Positions 16,368-25,008 of a stretch of 64,000 nt of DNA are shown in pieces. The stretch covers positions 81,754 through 145,753 of the forward strand of contig NZ_LMKN01000010.1 of NCBI RefSeq assembly GCF_001421535.1. The letters are read 5' to 3'. Source of the stretch: Sphingomonas sp. Leaf20. Lineage in GTDB: Bacteria > Pseudomonadota > Alphaproteobacteria > Sphingomonadales > Sphingomonadaceae. Every line of letters begins with the position of its first letter. The stretch's first letter is position 1. The notes beneath the pieces were generated by a model. That model had not been told where the DNA came from. It made no database searches and saw only the letters and a program-made list of their open reading frames with translations. Both the position numbers and the translations under genes were made by a program.

Positions 16368-16982
16368 ATGCCAATCGAGCCTAAAGCGATGGGCACGCGA
16401 TATCGCCCGGCGGTGCCGCACGGCGTCGTCGTGATGGGCGTCAGTGGCAGCGGCAAGTCGACGCTCGCGGCCTTGCTTGCGCAGCGTATCGGCTGTCCGC
16501 TGCTCGAGGGGGACGACTATCATGCGGCCGCGAGCATCGCGAAGATGCGGGCCGGGCAACCGCTTGACGATGCGGATCGCTGGCCATGGCTCGACCGGCT
16601 GGGCGAGGCGATCGGCGTGGCAGCAGCCGGCGGGGCGGGCAGTGGGGCAGCAGGCACGGGGGCAGGGGCCGGGATCGCGGTGTCGGCGTGCTCGGCCCTC
16701 AAGCGCAGCTATCGCGACCGGCTGTCGGCCGCGTCGCACGTGCCGCTGCGCTTCATCCTGCTTGAAACGCGACAAGAGGAACTGACACGACGCCTCGTCG
16801 CCAGGGCGGGCCATTACATGCCCGCCAGCCTCCTGGAGAGCCAGCTGGCGATACTCGAACCGCCGGGGGCTGATGAATGCGCGTTGACGCTGGAGGCCAC
16901 GACGGCACCCGACGCGCTATGCAACCTGGCGCTCGCATGGCTTCGGACGAACAGCCCCGCTCAAGGGGGACACGTGCGATAA
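16368..16982 (+). CDS. gntK: gluconokinase
   Basis: ATP-dependent phosphorylation of gluconate to 6-phosphogluconate. The protein shows the P-loop GVSGSGKST right after the VVVM strand, then LLEGDDYHAAASIAKMRAGQ and PLDDADRWPWLDRLGEA, all diagnostic of the GntK family, and RFILLETRQEELTRRLVAR plus the GHYMPASLLESQLAILEP block. An ATG at 16350 is in frame, but GGAG lies 7 bases before the ATG at 16368, giving 204 residues. Odd feature: a glycine/alanine run (AAAGGAGSGAAGTGAGAG) is inserted just after the RLGEAIG helix, where most homologues have a short loop; it makes the protein some 20-30 residues longer than usual. No gnt regulator, dehydratase or transporter is adjacent. Confidence 0.92.
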   Translation: MPIEPKAMGTRYRPAVPHGVVVMGVSGSGKSTLAALLAQRIGCPLLEGDDYHAAASIAKMRAGQPLDDADRWPWLDRLGEAIGVAAAGGAGSGAAGTGAGAGIAVSACSALKRSYRDRLSAASHVPLRFILLETRQEELTRRLVARAGHYMPASLLESQLAILEPPGADECALTLEATTAPDALCNLALAWLRTNSPAQGGHVR

Positions 16983-17230
16983 ACCGGAAGCAGAGGTAGA
17001 GAGATTCTCGCAGTGCCAGCGCCTGTGTCGACCGGACTTGTCGTAGTTCCAGCGCATCCGCCATTTTATCAGCCAACATGACAGGTCTTCGCCAATTCGT
17101 ATAAATGAGTTGGTTAATTATCTCCGGCAACCAGTCTGAAAGACATCGGGTCGACAGCGGGCAAATAACCTCAAAACGGTTACGGTTAGCTTAGGTGTCG
17201 GTGGGCCGAATTGTATAGTATTTGCTGCTG

Positions 17231-19939
17231 ATGGATAATCGCGACAGAGCAAGACCGGAAAGGCAGGCCAGACTCCCGGGGCTCGTTATCGCTCGCTGGG
17301 GGATTTGCGGCGGGGCGGTCAGTGCATTGCTGACGCTGCTGGGCTGGATCCTCGATAAACCCGATCTGACAAGCTTTGGGATGATCGAGCCGTCACTGCC
17401 GTTCAGCAGCGTCGCATACCTGTTCATGGCGGCAGGCTTCGGGTTGTACGTGTCAGCACAGTCGCACCGCTTGGCCCGGCTGCTGCTCATCGTTCCGATC
17501 GCGATCGGCGCCGCACGGCTGGTGACGCTGCCGTCGCTGGGACTGGGCATCGACGGATGGCTGTTCGTCGCGGAGGTGAACCGTTCGCTCGCAGGTCGCG
17601 CGACGCCGCCCGGGATCATCCATGCGCTGGTGCTGATCGGCCTTCCGTTGGCGATCATGCTGACACCGGTCGCCACGCGTCGTGCTGGCTATGTCACGCT
17701 CGGCATCGCAGGATCGGCGCTGGCATTCGCAAGCCTGTCGCTGCTGTTCGTACCGATGGCCGAGGCGCTTGATGCGGCGGGGTGGCGCCTGTTCTCGACC
17801 TCGCTGCCTGCCGCCATCGAGACGCTGCTGCTCGCGCTGGGGGTGCTGGCGTGGCGTAGCGATATCGACGTCGCGGCAGGGCTGTCATCGCCCGAATGGC
17901 GCGTCATGCGGCTCGTCGTCCCGCTCCTGATGGTCGAGCCCGTGCTGGCATCGCTCGCCGAATTCGGGGCCGTCGAGGCGGGGTGGGTCACGCCGCTATG
18001 GGGCGAAATGTCGACGATCGCGTTGAACTTCGCGGCGATCGCGATCCTGCTGGCATGGTCGATGCGGAGCGCGGCGAAGCGGCGTGCGGCACTGGTCGAA
18101 CTGAGCCAAGCGCTCGACGCGGCGCCGATGGCGCTGATCGATGCAGACGGGCGGATCGTGCACTGGTCGCGCGGTTGCGAAGACCTGTACGGCTGGTCGG
18201 AACGCGAGGCGCTCGGGCGGGCCAAGCACGAGCTGCTCGATTCGCGTGCGCCTGGCGGCGCGGCTGCACCACGGGCGCGGCACGCCGATGTCGAACGCGA
18301 GCTGGTCGAGCGATGCCGCGACGACCGGCTCGTCCACGTCATCGAGCATGCGCGTCCCGTCGCGAACTCGGCGCGCGGCGCGGTTCTGGTGCTGTCGATG
18401 ACCGATATCGGCGCGCGGCTGAAGGCGGAGGCCGCGTTGCGCGCCAGCGAGGATCGGCTCGCGCTGACCGCGACCGCGCACGAGATCGGCCTGTTCGAAT
18501 GGGACGTTGCGTCGGGCCGGCTGACCTGGGCCGCAGGATCGGAGCAAAGGCTCGGGATCATTCCTGGCACGATCCAGGATTTCGAAAGCTGGGCCGCGCT
18601 GGTCGATCCCGACGACCTCGCCGATATCCAGCGGACGATCTCCGCGGCGGTCGCGACACGGGCGGACCGCATCAGCTACACCTACCGCCTGTCGCAGGCG
18701 AACGGGGTCCGGCGCGCGCTCGAGGGATCGGCGCGGTGCTTCTACGATCGCGCGGGCAATCTCGTGAAGACCGTCGGCCTGACGCTCGACATCACCCGGC
18801 ACGAGGAACGCGAGGCGGCGCTGCTGTCGCAGGAGGCACAGCTCCGGTCGATCCTGGAAACCGTACCCGATGCGATGGTGGTGATTGACGAACGGGGGCA
18901 GATCCGCTCGTTCAGCGCGGCGGCCGAGCAGATGTTCGGCTATTGCGCCGCGGACGCGATCGGCAGCAACGTCGCCACGCTGATCCCCGACGACGATGCG
19001 AAACGGCACGACCGGTATCTCAGGCGATATCTGCGGGCGGGCGCGCGGAGCGTCATCGGTGATCGCCGGCTGCTGACGGCAAAGCGCGTCGACGGCAGCA
19101 TTTTCCCCATCGAACTGCATGTTGGCGAAGCGCGGGTGGCGGGCGAACGCGTCTTCACGGGGTTCGTGCGCGACATATCGGACCGGATCGCCGCGGAGGA
19201 GCGGCTCGGCCAGGTGCATCAGGAGCTGATGCACGTGGTTCGCCTCAACGCGGTCGGCGAGATGGCGGCGGCGCTCGCGCACGAACTCAACCAGCCCTTG
19301 TCGGCGATCGCCAATTTCGTCGCGACGGGCGAGCTGCTTCTCGATGTACCCGACGGTCAGGTCGACCAGCCCCGGCTGCGCGAGATGCTGCACCTTGCCA
19401 ATGCGCAGGCGCTGCGCGCGGGCGACATCATCCACCGCCTGAGGGAATTCGTCGCCAAGCGCGAATCCGACATGCGGATCGAGCCGGTGGAGACGACGCT
19501 GCGCGAGGCGGCCGCGCTGCTGGCGGCAGGAAGCCAGCGCCCGGATATCCGCGTGACCTTCGCGCTGTCGCGGTCCGCCGACGTCATGCTCGCGGACCGG
19601 ATCCAGATCCAGCAGGTCATGGTCAATCTCATCCGCAATGCATTCGAGGTGTTGGCCGGCATGCCGCCCGATCGGCGCGAGGTGACGATCGGTTCGCGTC
19701 GCCTGTCGCCGAGCGAGATCGAGATCAGCGTTCGGGACCAGGGCCCGGGGTTGTCGGATGCCGTGCTCTCGCGCCTCTTCACCCCGTTCACGTCGTCGAA
19801 GGGCGAGGGGGGGATGGGGATCGGCCTCTCGATATGCCGTCGCATCGTCGAAGCGCATGGCGGAATGCTCACCGCATCGAACATGCCCGACGGCGGCGCA
19901 TGTTTCCGGTTCACCCTGCCCTGCGTTCGACCGCGATGA
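17231..19939 (+). CDS. FixL-like membrane sensor histidine kinase with haem-type PAS
   Basis: A 902-residue sensor kinase. The N-terminal 280 residues hold about eight transmembrane helices. Then come three PAS-like domains (about 295-390, 400-520, 525-645) and a FixL-type kinase core: H-box ALAHELNQPLSAI (His684), N-box MVNLIRNAFEVL, G-boxes VRDQGPGLSD and GGMGIGLSICRR. The third PAS contains RHDRYLRRY (His593) and later DGSIFPIELHVGEARVAGER and FTGFVRD, which resemble the haem-binding PAS of rhizobial FixL, including a histidine at the proximal-ligand position. An oxygen-sensing role is therefore likely but inferred. I use the ATG at 17231; a TTG nine bases upstream is possible. The FixJ-like regulator starts 46 bases downstream, the standard two-component pairing. 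No FixK or nitrogen-fixation gene is visible. Confidence 0.85.
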   Translation: MDNRDRARPERQARLPGLVIARWGICGGAVSALLTLLGWILDKPDLTSFGMIEPSLPFSSVAYLFMAAGFGLYVSAQSHRLARLLLIVPIAIGAARLVTLPSLGLGIDGWLFVAEVNRSLAGRATPPGIIHALVLIGLPLAIMLTPVATRRAGYVTLGIAGSALAFASLSLLFVPMAEALDAAGWRLFSTSLPAAIETLLLALGVLAWRSDIDVAAGLSSPEWRVMRLVVPLLMVEPVLASLAEFGAVEAGWVTPLWGEMSTIALNFAAIAILLAWSMRSAAKRRAALVELSQALDAAPMALIDADGRIVHWSRGCEDLYGWSEREALGRAKHELLDSRAPGGAAAPRARHADVERELVERCRDDRLVHVIEHARPVANSARGAVLVLSMTDIGARLKAEAALRASEDRLALTATAHEIGLFEWDVASGRLTWAAGSEQRLGIIPGTIQDFESWAALVDPDDLADIQRTISAAVATRADRISYTYRLSQANGVRRALEGSARCFYDRAGNLVKTVGLTLDITRHEEREAALLSQEAQLRSILETVPDAMVVIDERGQIRSFSAAAEQMFGYCAADAIGSNVATLIPDDDAKRHDRYLRRYLRAGARSVIGDRRLLTAKRVDGSIFPIELHVGEARVAGERVFTGFVRDISDRIAAEERLGQVHQELMHVVRLNAVGEMAAALAHELNQPLSAIANFVATGELLLDVPDGQVDQPRLREMLHLANAQALRAGDIIHRLREFVAKRESDMRIEPVETTLREAAALLAAGSQRPDIRVTFALSRSADVMLADRIQIQQVMVNLIRNAFEVLAGMPPDRREVTIGSRRLSPSEIEISVRDQGPGLSDAVLSRLFTPFTSSKGEGGMGIGLSICRRIVEAHGGMLTASNMPDGGACFRFTLPCVRPR

Positions 19940-19985
19940 CCATGTCGTGCCGAACCCACCCTACGCCGCTTGAAAGGACACGCAG

Positions 19986-20600
19986 ATGCGCACCATCTAC
20001 ATAGTCGACGACGATGATGCGGTCAGAGCCTCGGTCCAGGGGCTGCTGTCGCTTCGATCGAACCTGATCATCCGCGCGTTTCGATCGGGCGATCTCTTCC
20101 TGGCCGCGCTCGACGATTGCGATCCGGGGGTCGTTCTGCTCGATCATCACATGCCCGGGACGACGGGGCTCGAGGTCCTTCGAAGGATCGCACCGCTCGC
20201 GCCGCGGTTTGCGCCGATCATGCTGACGGGGCAGGGTGACGTGCAGCTGGCGGTCCGAGCGATGAAGTCGGGCGCGTTCGAATTTCTCGAAAAACCCTGC
20301 GATCCGCATGTGCTCCTGCGCATCGTCGACCAGTCGTTCGACCGGTTCGAGACGGAAAGCGTCGCCGCGGAGCGCGCCAGGACTGCGCGTGCGCGTATTG
20401 CCCGCCTGTCGGCGCGAGAAACCGATGTCCTGAGGGGCTTGATCGAGGGCCACCCGAACAAGGTGATCGCGCATGAACTCAGCCTCAGTCCGCGTACCGT
20501 GGAGATCTATCGCGCCAATCTGATGGACAAGCTCGATGTTCGCAGCCTGTCCGAAGCGCTGCGGATCGCCTTTGCCGCGGGACTGGTCACCGCCGACTAG
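19986..20600 (+). CDS. fixJ: FixJ-family response regulator
   Basis: A 204-residue response regulator: receiver domain (1-120) with the acidic pocket IVDDDDAVR, phosphoacceptor Asp53 in VVLLDHHMPG, a conserved threonine in MLTGQGD and lysine in EKPCD; then a LuxR-type helix-turn-helix (about 140-200) reading LSARETDVLRGLIEG, NKVIAHELSLSPRTVEIYRA. This is the FixJ/NarL-like layout. It directly follows the FixL-like kinase and is presumably its phosphorylation target. No obvious target site is recognisable; FixJ usually activates a fixK-type gene, and the fnr gene 14 kb away is one conceivable target, but that is speculation. Symbol by family resemblance only. Confidence 0.85.
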   Translation: MRTIYIVDDDDAVRASVQGLLSLRSNLIIRAFRSGDLFLAALDDCDPGVVLLDHHMPGTTGLEVLRRIAPLAPRFAPIMLTGQGDVQLAVRAMKSGAFEFLEKPCDPHVLLRIVDQSFDRFETESVAAERARTARARIARLSARETDVLRGLIEGHPNKVIAHELSLSPRTVEIYRANLMDKLDVRSLSEALRIAFAAGLVTAD

Positions 20601-20700
20601 TGTCGCGGACAGTGCGATGTGACGTCTGCGCGTGTCCAAAGGGGGTGTTGCGTGCGGATCGAGGTCCTTAAGAGGGGGCGTCTCAATCCGGGAGTATCTG

Positions 20701-22341
20701 TTGGAAGCCGTCTCGATCGTCCTGTTTCTCCTGCTTGCGGTCGTCGTGAGCGGCTCCATCTCAAGAATGCTTCCCGTGCCGATCCCGACACCATTGGTGC
20801 AGATCATGCTGGGCGCGGTGATCGGCCTCTCGACGTCTTATCGCGTCACGCTTGATCCCGAGCTGTTCCTTTTGCTGTTCCTGCCGCCGCTGCTGTTTCT
20901 CGATGGATGGCGGATCCCCAAGGACGAATTGCTGAAGGATCTGTCGACAGTCGTCGAGCTTGCGCTCGGGCTGGTGCTGATCACCGTGATCGGGATGGGG
21001 TTGTTCATCCACTGGATGATCCCGGCGATGCCGCTCGCGGTCGCGTTCGCGCTTGCGGCGGTCGTGTCGCCGACCGATCCGATCGCGGTCTCCGCGATTG
21101 CGGCACGCGTGCCCATCCCGAAGCGGATGATGCATATCCTCGAGGGCGAATCGTTGCTCAACGACGCATCGGGTCTCGTCTGCCTCCGCTTCGCGATCGC
21201 GGCCGCGCTGACCGGAACATTCTCGGCGTCGAATGCCGCCTTCAGCTTCCTGTGGGTCGCGGGTGCGGGGCTGGTCGTGGGCGTCGTCGTCACGCTGGCG
21301 GTCACCCGCGCCAAGGCCTGGGTCTCGCGGCGGTTCGGCGAGGAATCGGGGTCGCAGATCCTCGTGAGCCTGCTGATCCCGTTCGGCTCGTATCTGTTCG
21401 CCGAGCATATCCATGCATCGGGCATCCTTGCCGCCGTCGCGGCCGGCGTCACGATGACGTTTGCCGAGATCTCGCGGCAGGCGCTGCCGACGACGCGGAT
21501 GCGTCGCAATTCGGTCTGGGACACGATCCAGTTCGCGCTGAACGGCATCATCTTCGTGCTGCTCGGCGAGCAGCTTCCCGCGATCTTCGCGGTGGCACGG
21601 CAGACGGTGCAGCTGACCGGGCATGCGGGCACGTGGTGGCTGGGCGCGTACGTGCTCGCGATCGTCGCGGGGCTGATCATGCTGCGGTTCGCCTGGGTCT
21701 GGGTATCGCTGCGCCTGACGCTGTTGCGGCGGCGGAACCGCGGCGGGGCGACGCAGCAGAGCCCCGACTGGCGGCTGGTCGCCGCGATGTCGCTCGCCGG
21801 CGTGCGCGGCGCGATCACGCTGGCAGGCGTCCTGACGATCCCGCTGGTACTCAACGACGGAACGCCGTTCCCCGCGCGCGACCTCGCGATATTTCTTGCG
21901 GCAGGCGTCATCATCGTGTCGCTGATCGTCGCGAGTCTCGCGCTTCCCGTGCTGTTGAACGGCCTGACGATGCCGTCGGAACCCTCACTCCAGGCGGAGG
22001 AGGATGCCGCGCGGGTGGCGGCGGCGCAGGCGGCGATCCGGGCGGTCGAACGATCGCAGCATGACCTGGCCGAGCGGATGGGCGATGCCGATTTCTACGC
22101 GACCGCGGGCGGGCGCGTCATGGACGTCTATCGCGACCGGATCGACAGCCGGGGCGGATCCGCCAAGATGGCCGCCGAGGCGCGACTTCAGGATCGCCTC
22201 GAGCGCGACTTCAAGCTCGTCGCGCTCCAGGCGGAGCGTGCGCTCGTGATCGAACTCGCCCGCGAGCGGCAGATCGGCAGCGTCACGGTCCAGAAACTCG
22301 TCCGTGAGCTGGATCTGCTCGAGGCACGCTATCGCGGGTAG
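20701..22341 (+). CDS. Na+/H+ antiporter, CPA1 family
   Basis: A 546-residue inner-membrane sodium (or potassium)/proton exchanger of the CPA1/NhaP-YjcE type. About 12 transmembrane helices fill residues 1-420; the ion-binding motifs SPTDPIAV (123-130) and LEGESLLNDASG (147-158) are both present, with the key GESLLND aspartate at 155. A cytoplasmic helical tail of about 120 residues (many Arg, Glu, Gln) follows, as in YjcE-like members. The start is uncertain: a TTG at 20701 has GGGAG about 6 bases upstream and places the first helix at once, whereas a GTG at 20632 is open but has no ribosome-binding site. Likely role: pH and salt homeostasis. Not obviously coupled to fixJ, 100 bases upstream. 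Confidence 0.9.
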   Translation: MEAVSIVLFLLLAVVVSGSISRMLPVPIPTPLVQIMLGAVIGLSTSYRVTLDPELFLLLFLPPLLFLDGWRIPKDELLKDLSTVVELALGLVLITVIGMGLFIHWMIPAMPLAVAFALAAVVSPTDPIAVSAIAARVPIPKRMMHILEGESLLNDASGLVCLRFAIAAALTGTFSASNAAFSFLWVAGAGLVVGVVVTLAVTRAKAWVSRRFGEESGSQILVSLLIPFGSYLFAEHIHASGILAAVAAGVTMTFAEISRQALPTTRMRRNSVWDTIQFALNGIIFVLLGEQLPAIFAVARQTVQLTGHAGTWWLGAYVLAIVAGLIMLRFAWVWVSLRLTLLRRRNRGGATQQSPDWRLVAAMSLAGVRGAITLAGVLTIPLVLNDGTPFPARDLAIFLAAGVIIVSLIVASLALPVLLNGLTMPSEPSLQAEEDAARVAAAQAAIRAVERSQHDLAERMGDADFYATAGGRVMDVYRDRIDSRGGSAKMAAEARLQDRLERDFKLVALQAERALVIELARERQIGSVTVQKLVRELDLLEARYRG

Positions 22342-22422
22342 CGGTGCCTATACCAGACCGTGGCGGGGTTGCGCGGGACGGCGCAGGGGCGCACACGTCA
22401 CCATCAAAACTGGGAGCTTGAT

Positions 22423-22722
22423 ATGGCGGTAAAGATCGTCGCGTTCGTTTCTGCGCGGCCCGGGTGCGAGGATGCGTTCATCGAGGCGGCACGCGTCTGT
22501 GTCGCGGCCTCGCGACAGGAACCCGGCGTGCTCTATTACGAACTCTGGCGCGAATCCGACGGCGACCGCCGGTTCGTCTTCAACGAGCGCTATGTCGATG
22601 ATGCGGCGGTCGACGCGCATATGCAGTCGGACCATTTCAAGGCATTCGGTGCCGCCGCGCGCGACCTGGCGGCTGCACGGCCGACGATCATCAAGGCCGA
22701 GGCGATCGACGTCGCGGAATGA
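22423..22722 (+). CDS. antibiotic biosynthesis monooxygenase (ABM) domain protein
   Basis: A 99-residue single-domain protein of the ABM/YgiN superfamily (dimeric ferredoxin-like fold). Typical features are the opening VKIVAFVSARPGCEDAFIEA, then EPGVLYYELWRESD and FNERYVDDAAVDAHMQSDHF, where the conserved residues of the YgiN-type quinol or small-molecule monooxygenases lie. The ATG at 22423 has GGGAG about 7 bases upstream. Members take part in quinone redox cycling, haem degradation or polyketide tailoring; the small size and isolated position give no specific substrate. It sits between the antiporter (81 bases upstream) and the convergent moaC gene. Confidence 0.85.
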   Translation: MAVKIVAFVSARPGCEDAFIEAARVCVAASRQEPGVLYYELWRESDGDRRFVFNERYVDDAAVDAHMQSDHFKAFGAAARDLAAARPTIIKAEAIDVAE

Positions 22723-22767
22723 CGTCGGAGCCTAGCTGAGCTAGAGCTCGGATCGCGCCCGCTCTGC

Positions 22768-23241
22768 TCAGCGCGGGGCGGTCCAGTCGCCCGACTTGCC
22801 GCCGCGCTTTTCGAGCAGGCGAACCCCGTCGATCACCATCGCCTTGTCGATCGCCTTTGCCATGTCATAGACGGTCAGCAGCGCGACGCTCACGGCGGTC
22901 AGCGCTTCCATCTCTACGCCCGTCTTGCCGTCGGTCGCGACGGTCGCGGTCGCGGTGACGCCGCTTGCGTCGACGTCGAGGTCGAGCGTGATCTTGGTGA
23001 GCGGGAGCGGGTGGCAGAGCGGGACGAGATCGCTCGTCCGCTTTGCCGCCATGATCCCGGCGACACGGGCGACCGCGATCACGTCGCCCTTCTTGGCGGA
23101 CCCATCGGCAATTGCCAGCGCCGCCTCCGCGGACATGGTGATACGGCCGGTCGCCACGGCCTCGCGTGCGCTCGGCGTCTTGCCGCCGACATCGACCATG
23201 CGGGCGGCGCCGGCGCCGTCGATATGCGTAAGGCCGCTCAT
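22768..23241 (-). CDS. moaC: cyclic pyranopterin monophosphate synthase
   Basis: MoaC, which with MoaA converts GTP to cyclic pyranopterin monophosphate in molybdenum cofactor synthesis. The 157-residue sequence has the hallmarks MVDVGGK, KKGDVIAVARVAGIMAAKRT, LCHPLPLTK and TGVEMEALTAVSVALLTVYDM, followed by KAIDKAMVIDGVRLLEK with the conserved lysine/aspartate pair. The start overlaps the trpC stop by 4 bases (ATGA), making it the last gene of trpG-trpD-trpC-moaC. The usual partner moeA, often found right after moaC in sphingomonads, is absent here; the next gene downstream is on the opposite strand. Confidence 0.97.
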   Translation of the reverse strand: MSGLTHIDGAGAARMVDVGGKTPSAREAVATGRITMSAEAALAIADGSAKKGDVIAVARVAGIMAAKRTSDLVPLCHPLPLTKITLDLDVDASGVTATATVATDGKTGVEMEALTAVSVALLTVYDMAKAIDKAMVIDGVRLLEKRGGKSGDWTAPR

Positions 23242-24014
23242 CCGATCAGCACGCGCGTTGCCGCCTCGACATCATCCTGCCGCATCAGCGCCTCGCCGAT
23301 CAGGAAGCAGCGTATGCCCTTCTCCGCCATCGCATCGAGATCGGCGCGCGTCGTCAGACCGCTTTCCGCCACGAACGTGCAGTCGCGCGGCGCGCGGTCG
23401 ACGAGGTCGTATGTCCGCTGAAAGTCGACAGTAAAGTCGCGCAGGTCGCGATTGTTCACCCCGATCAGCCGGGATTTGAGCTTCAGCGCGCGCTCGAGTT
23501 CATGCGCGTCGTGGATCTCGACGAGCACGTCCATGCCGCATTCGAGTGCCGAGGCCTCGATCTCTGCCATCTGTATGTCGTCGAGCGCCGCGACGATGAT
23601 CAGGATCGCGTCGGCGCCGATCGCGCGCGCCTCGGTCGCCTGCCAGGGATCGACCATGAAGTCCTTGCGCAAAACGGGAATCGAGACCGCGTCGCGCGCC
23701 GCGGTGAGATAGGCATCGGCCCCCTGGAACCACGTCTCGTCGGTCAGGACGGACAGGCAGGCGGCACCCCCGGCCTCATAGGCACGGGCATGCGCGGGGG
23801 GATCGAAATCGGCGCGGATCAGTCCCTTCGACGGGCTCGCCTTTTTGACTTCGGCGACGAGCGCATAGCCCGTCTTCGCGTCGAGCGCGGCGCGGAAGCC
23901 GCGCGGTTTGGACATCCGGGCGATGCCCGCGTCGATGTCTGACAGCGAGGTCGTGGCCTTGCGCGCGGCGACCTCCGCACGTTTTGTCTCAAGAATACGA
24001 TCGAGCATGGTCAT
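23238..24014 (-). CDS. trpC: indole-3-glycerol phosphate synthase
   Basis: TrpC, the ring-closing decarboxylase of tryptophan synthesis, a 258-residue TIM barrel. Signature blocks: LVAEVKKASPSKGLI (catalytic lysine), RADFDPPAHARAYEAGGA, CLSVLTDETWFQG, PVLRKDFMVDPWQ, VEIHDAHELERAL, IGVNNRDLRDF and ESGLTTRADL. The ATG at 24014 lies one base after the trpD stop; a second ATG two codons later is possible. It overlaps moaC by 4 bases. Monofunctional: no fused TrpF. Confidence 0.97.
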   Translation of the reverse strand: MTMLDRILETKRAEVAARKATTSLSDIDAGIARMSKPRGFRAALDAKTGYALVAEVKKASPSKGLIRADFDPPAHARAYEAGGAACLSVLTDETWFQGADAYLTAARDAVSIPVLRKDFMVDPWQATEARAIGADAILIIVAALDDIQMAEIEASALECGMDVLVEIHDAHELERALKLKSRLIGVNNRDLRDFTVDFQRTYDLVDRAPRDCTFVAESGLTTRADLDAMAEKGIRCFLIGEALMRQDDVEAATRVLIG

Positions 24015-24015
24015 G

Positions 24016-25008
24016 TCAGTAGGCAATCCAGCGGGCCAGCAGCGCATCCGCGCTGCCGTCGTCGAGCGCGGTGGCGGCCGAGACCGCCCCGTCGACGAGG
24101 GTGGGGGAGTGGCCGGCAACGACGAGCGCCGCGGCGGCATTGAGGAGGACGGCTTCGCGGTATGCGCTGCGCTCGCCCTTGAGCAGACGGCGGAGCGCGT
24201 CCGCATTATGCGCCGGGTCGCCGCCGCGGATCGAGTCGATCGGATGGCGGACAAGCCCTGCATCCTCGGGCGTGACGCGGCGTGGCAGTTTGGCGGTGCC
24301 GACGCTTGCGATGACGCTGTGGCCGGCGCCCGACAGCTCGTCGAGTCCCTCCTCGCCCGATACGACGAACGCCGCTTCGGTGCCGAGCTGTTCGAGTGCC
24401 TCTGCATAGAGCGCGGCATAGTCCGGGCGGGCGATGCCGATCAGCTGGCGCGTGACCCGGGCGGGGTTGGCGAGCGGGCCCATCAGGTTGAAGATCGTCC
24501 GCGTCGCGATCCGGCGGCGGATCGGCGTGATGCGCTTCATTGCCGGGTGGTGGTTGGCGGCGAAAAGGAACGCGATGCCGATGTCGCGCAGGCTCGCCTC
24601 GGCCGTCGCCCCGGCACGGTCCATGTCGAGACCGAGCATCTCGAGCGTGTCCGCGGCGCCCGCCTTGCTCGAGGCGGCGCGGTTGCCATGCTTGGCGACG
24701 GGGATACCGCACGCGGCGACGACGAGCGCGACCGCGGTCGACACGTTGAGTGTGTGATGGCCGTCGCCGCCGGTGCCGCAGACGTCGATCGCTCCCGCGG
24801 GCGCGTCGATCGGAATCATCCGGTCGCGCAGCGCGCGCGCCGCCTCGGCGATTTCAATGCTGGTCTCGCCGCGCCGCGACAGGTCGGTCAGGAACGTCGC
24901 GATCGCGTCTTCGCTCGCACGTGCATCGAGGATGTCGGCGAACGCCGCGCGCGCGGATTCGCGCGATAGCGGTGTCGAGGGATCGGGGAGCAGTACCGTC
25001 ACGCTCAT
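24016..25008 (-). CDS. trpD: anthranilate phosphoribosyltransferase
   Basis: TrpD transfers phosphoribose to anthranilate. The 330-residue protein shows the diphosphate-binding VCGTGGDGHHTLNVSTA, the KHGNRAASSKAGAADTLE block and the IFNLMGPLANPAR segment, all canonical. Its ATG overlaps the trpG stop by 4 bases (ATGA) and trpC starts one base after its stop, so trpG, trpD and trpC are translationally coupled. Not fused to TrpG, unlike in enteric bacteria. Confidence 0.97.
   Translation of the reverse strand: MSVTVLLPDPSTPLSRESARAAFADILDARASEDAIATFLTDLSRRGETSIEIAEAARALRDRMIPIDAPAGAIDVCGTGGDGHHTLNVSTAVALVVAACGIPVAKHGNRAASSKAGAADTLEMLGLDMDRAGATAEASLRDIGIAFLFAANHHPAMKRITPIRRRIATRTIFNLMGPLANPARVTRQLIGIARPDYAALYAEALEQLGTEAAFVVSGEEGLDELSGAGHSVIASVGTAKLPRRVTPEDAGLVRHPIDSIRGGDPAHNADALRRLLKGERSAYREAVLLNAAAALVVAGHSPTLVDGAVSAATALDDGSADALLARWIAY

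Noticed and set aside
17996..19858. 620-codon open frame opposite the FixL-like kinase
   Set aside because: No recognisable motif, and the plus-strand kinase has full histidine-kinase signatures.
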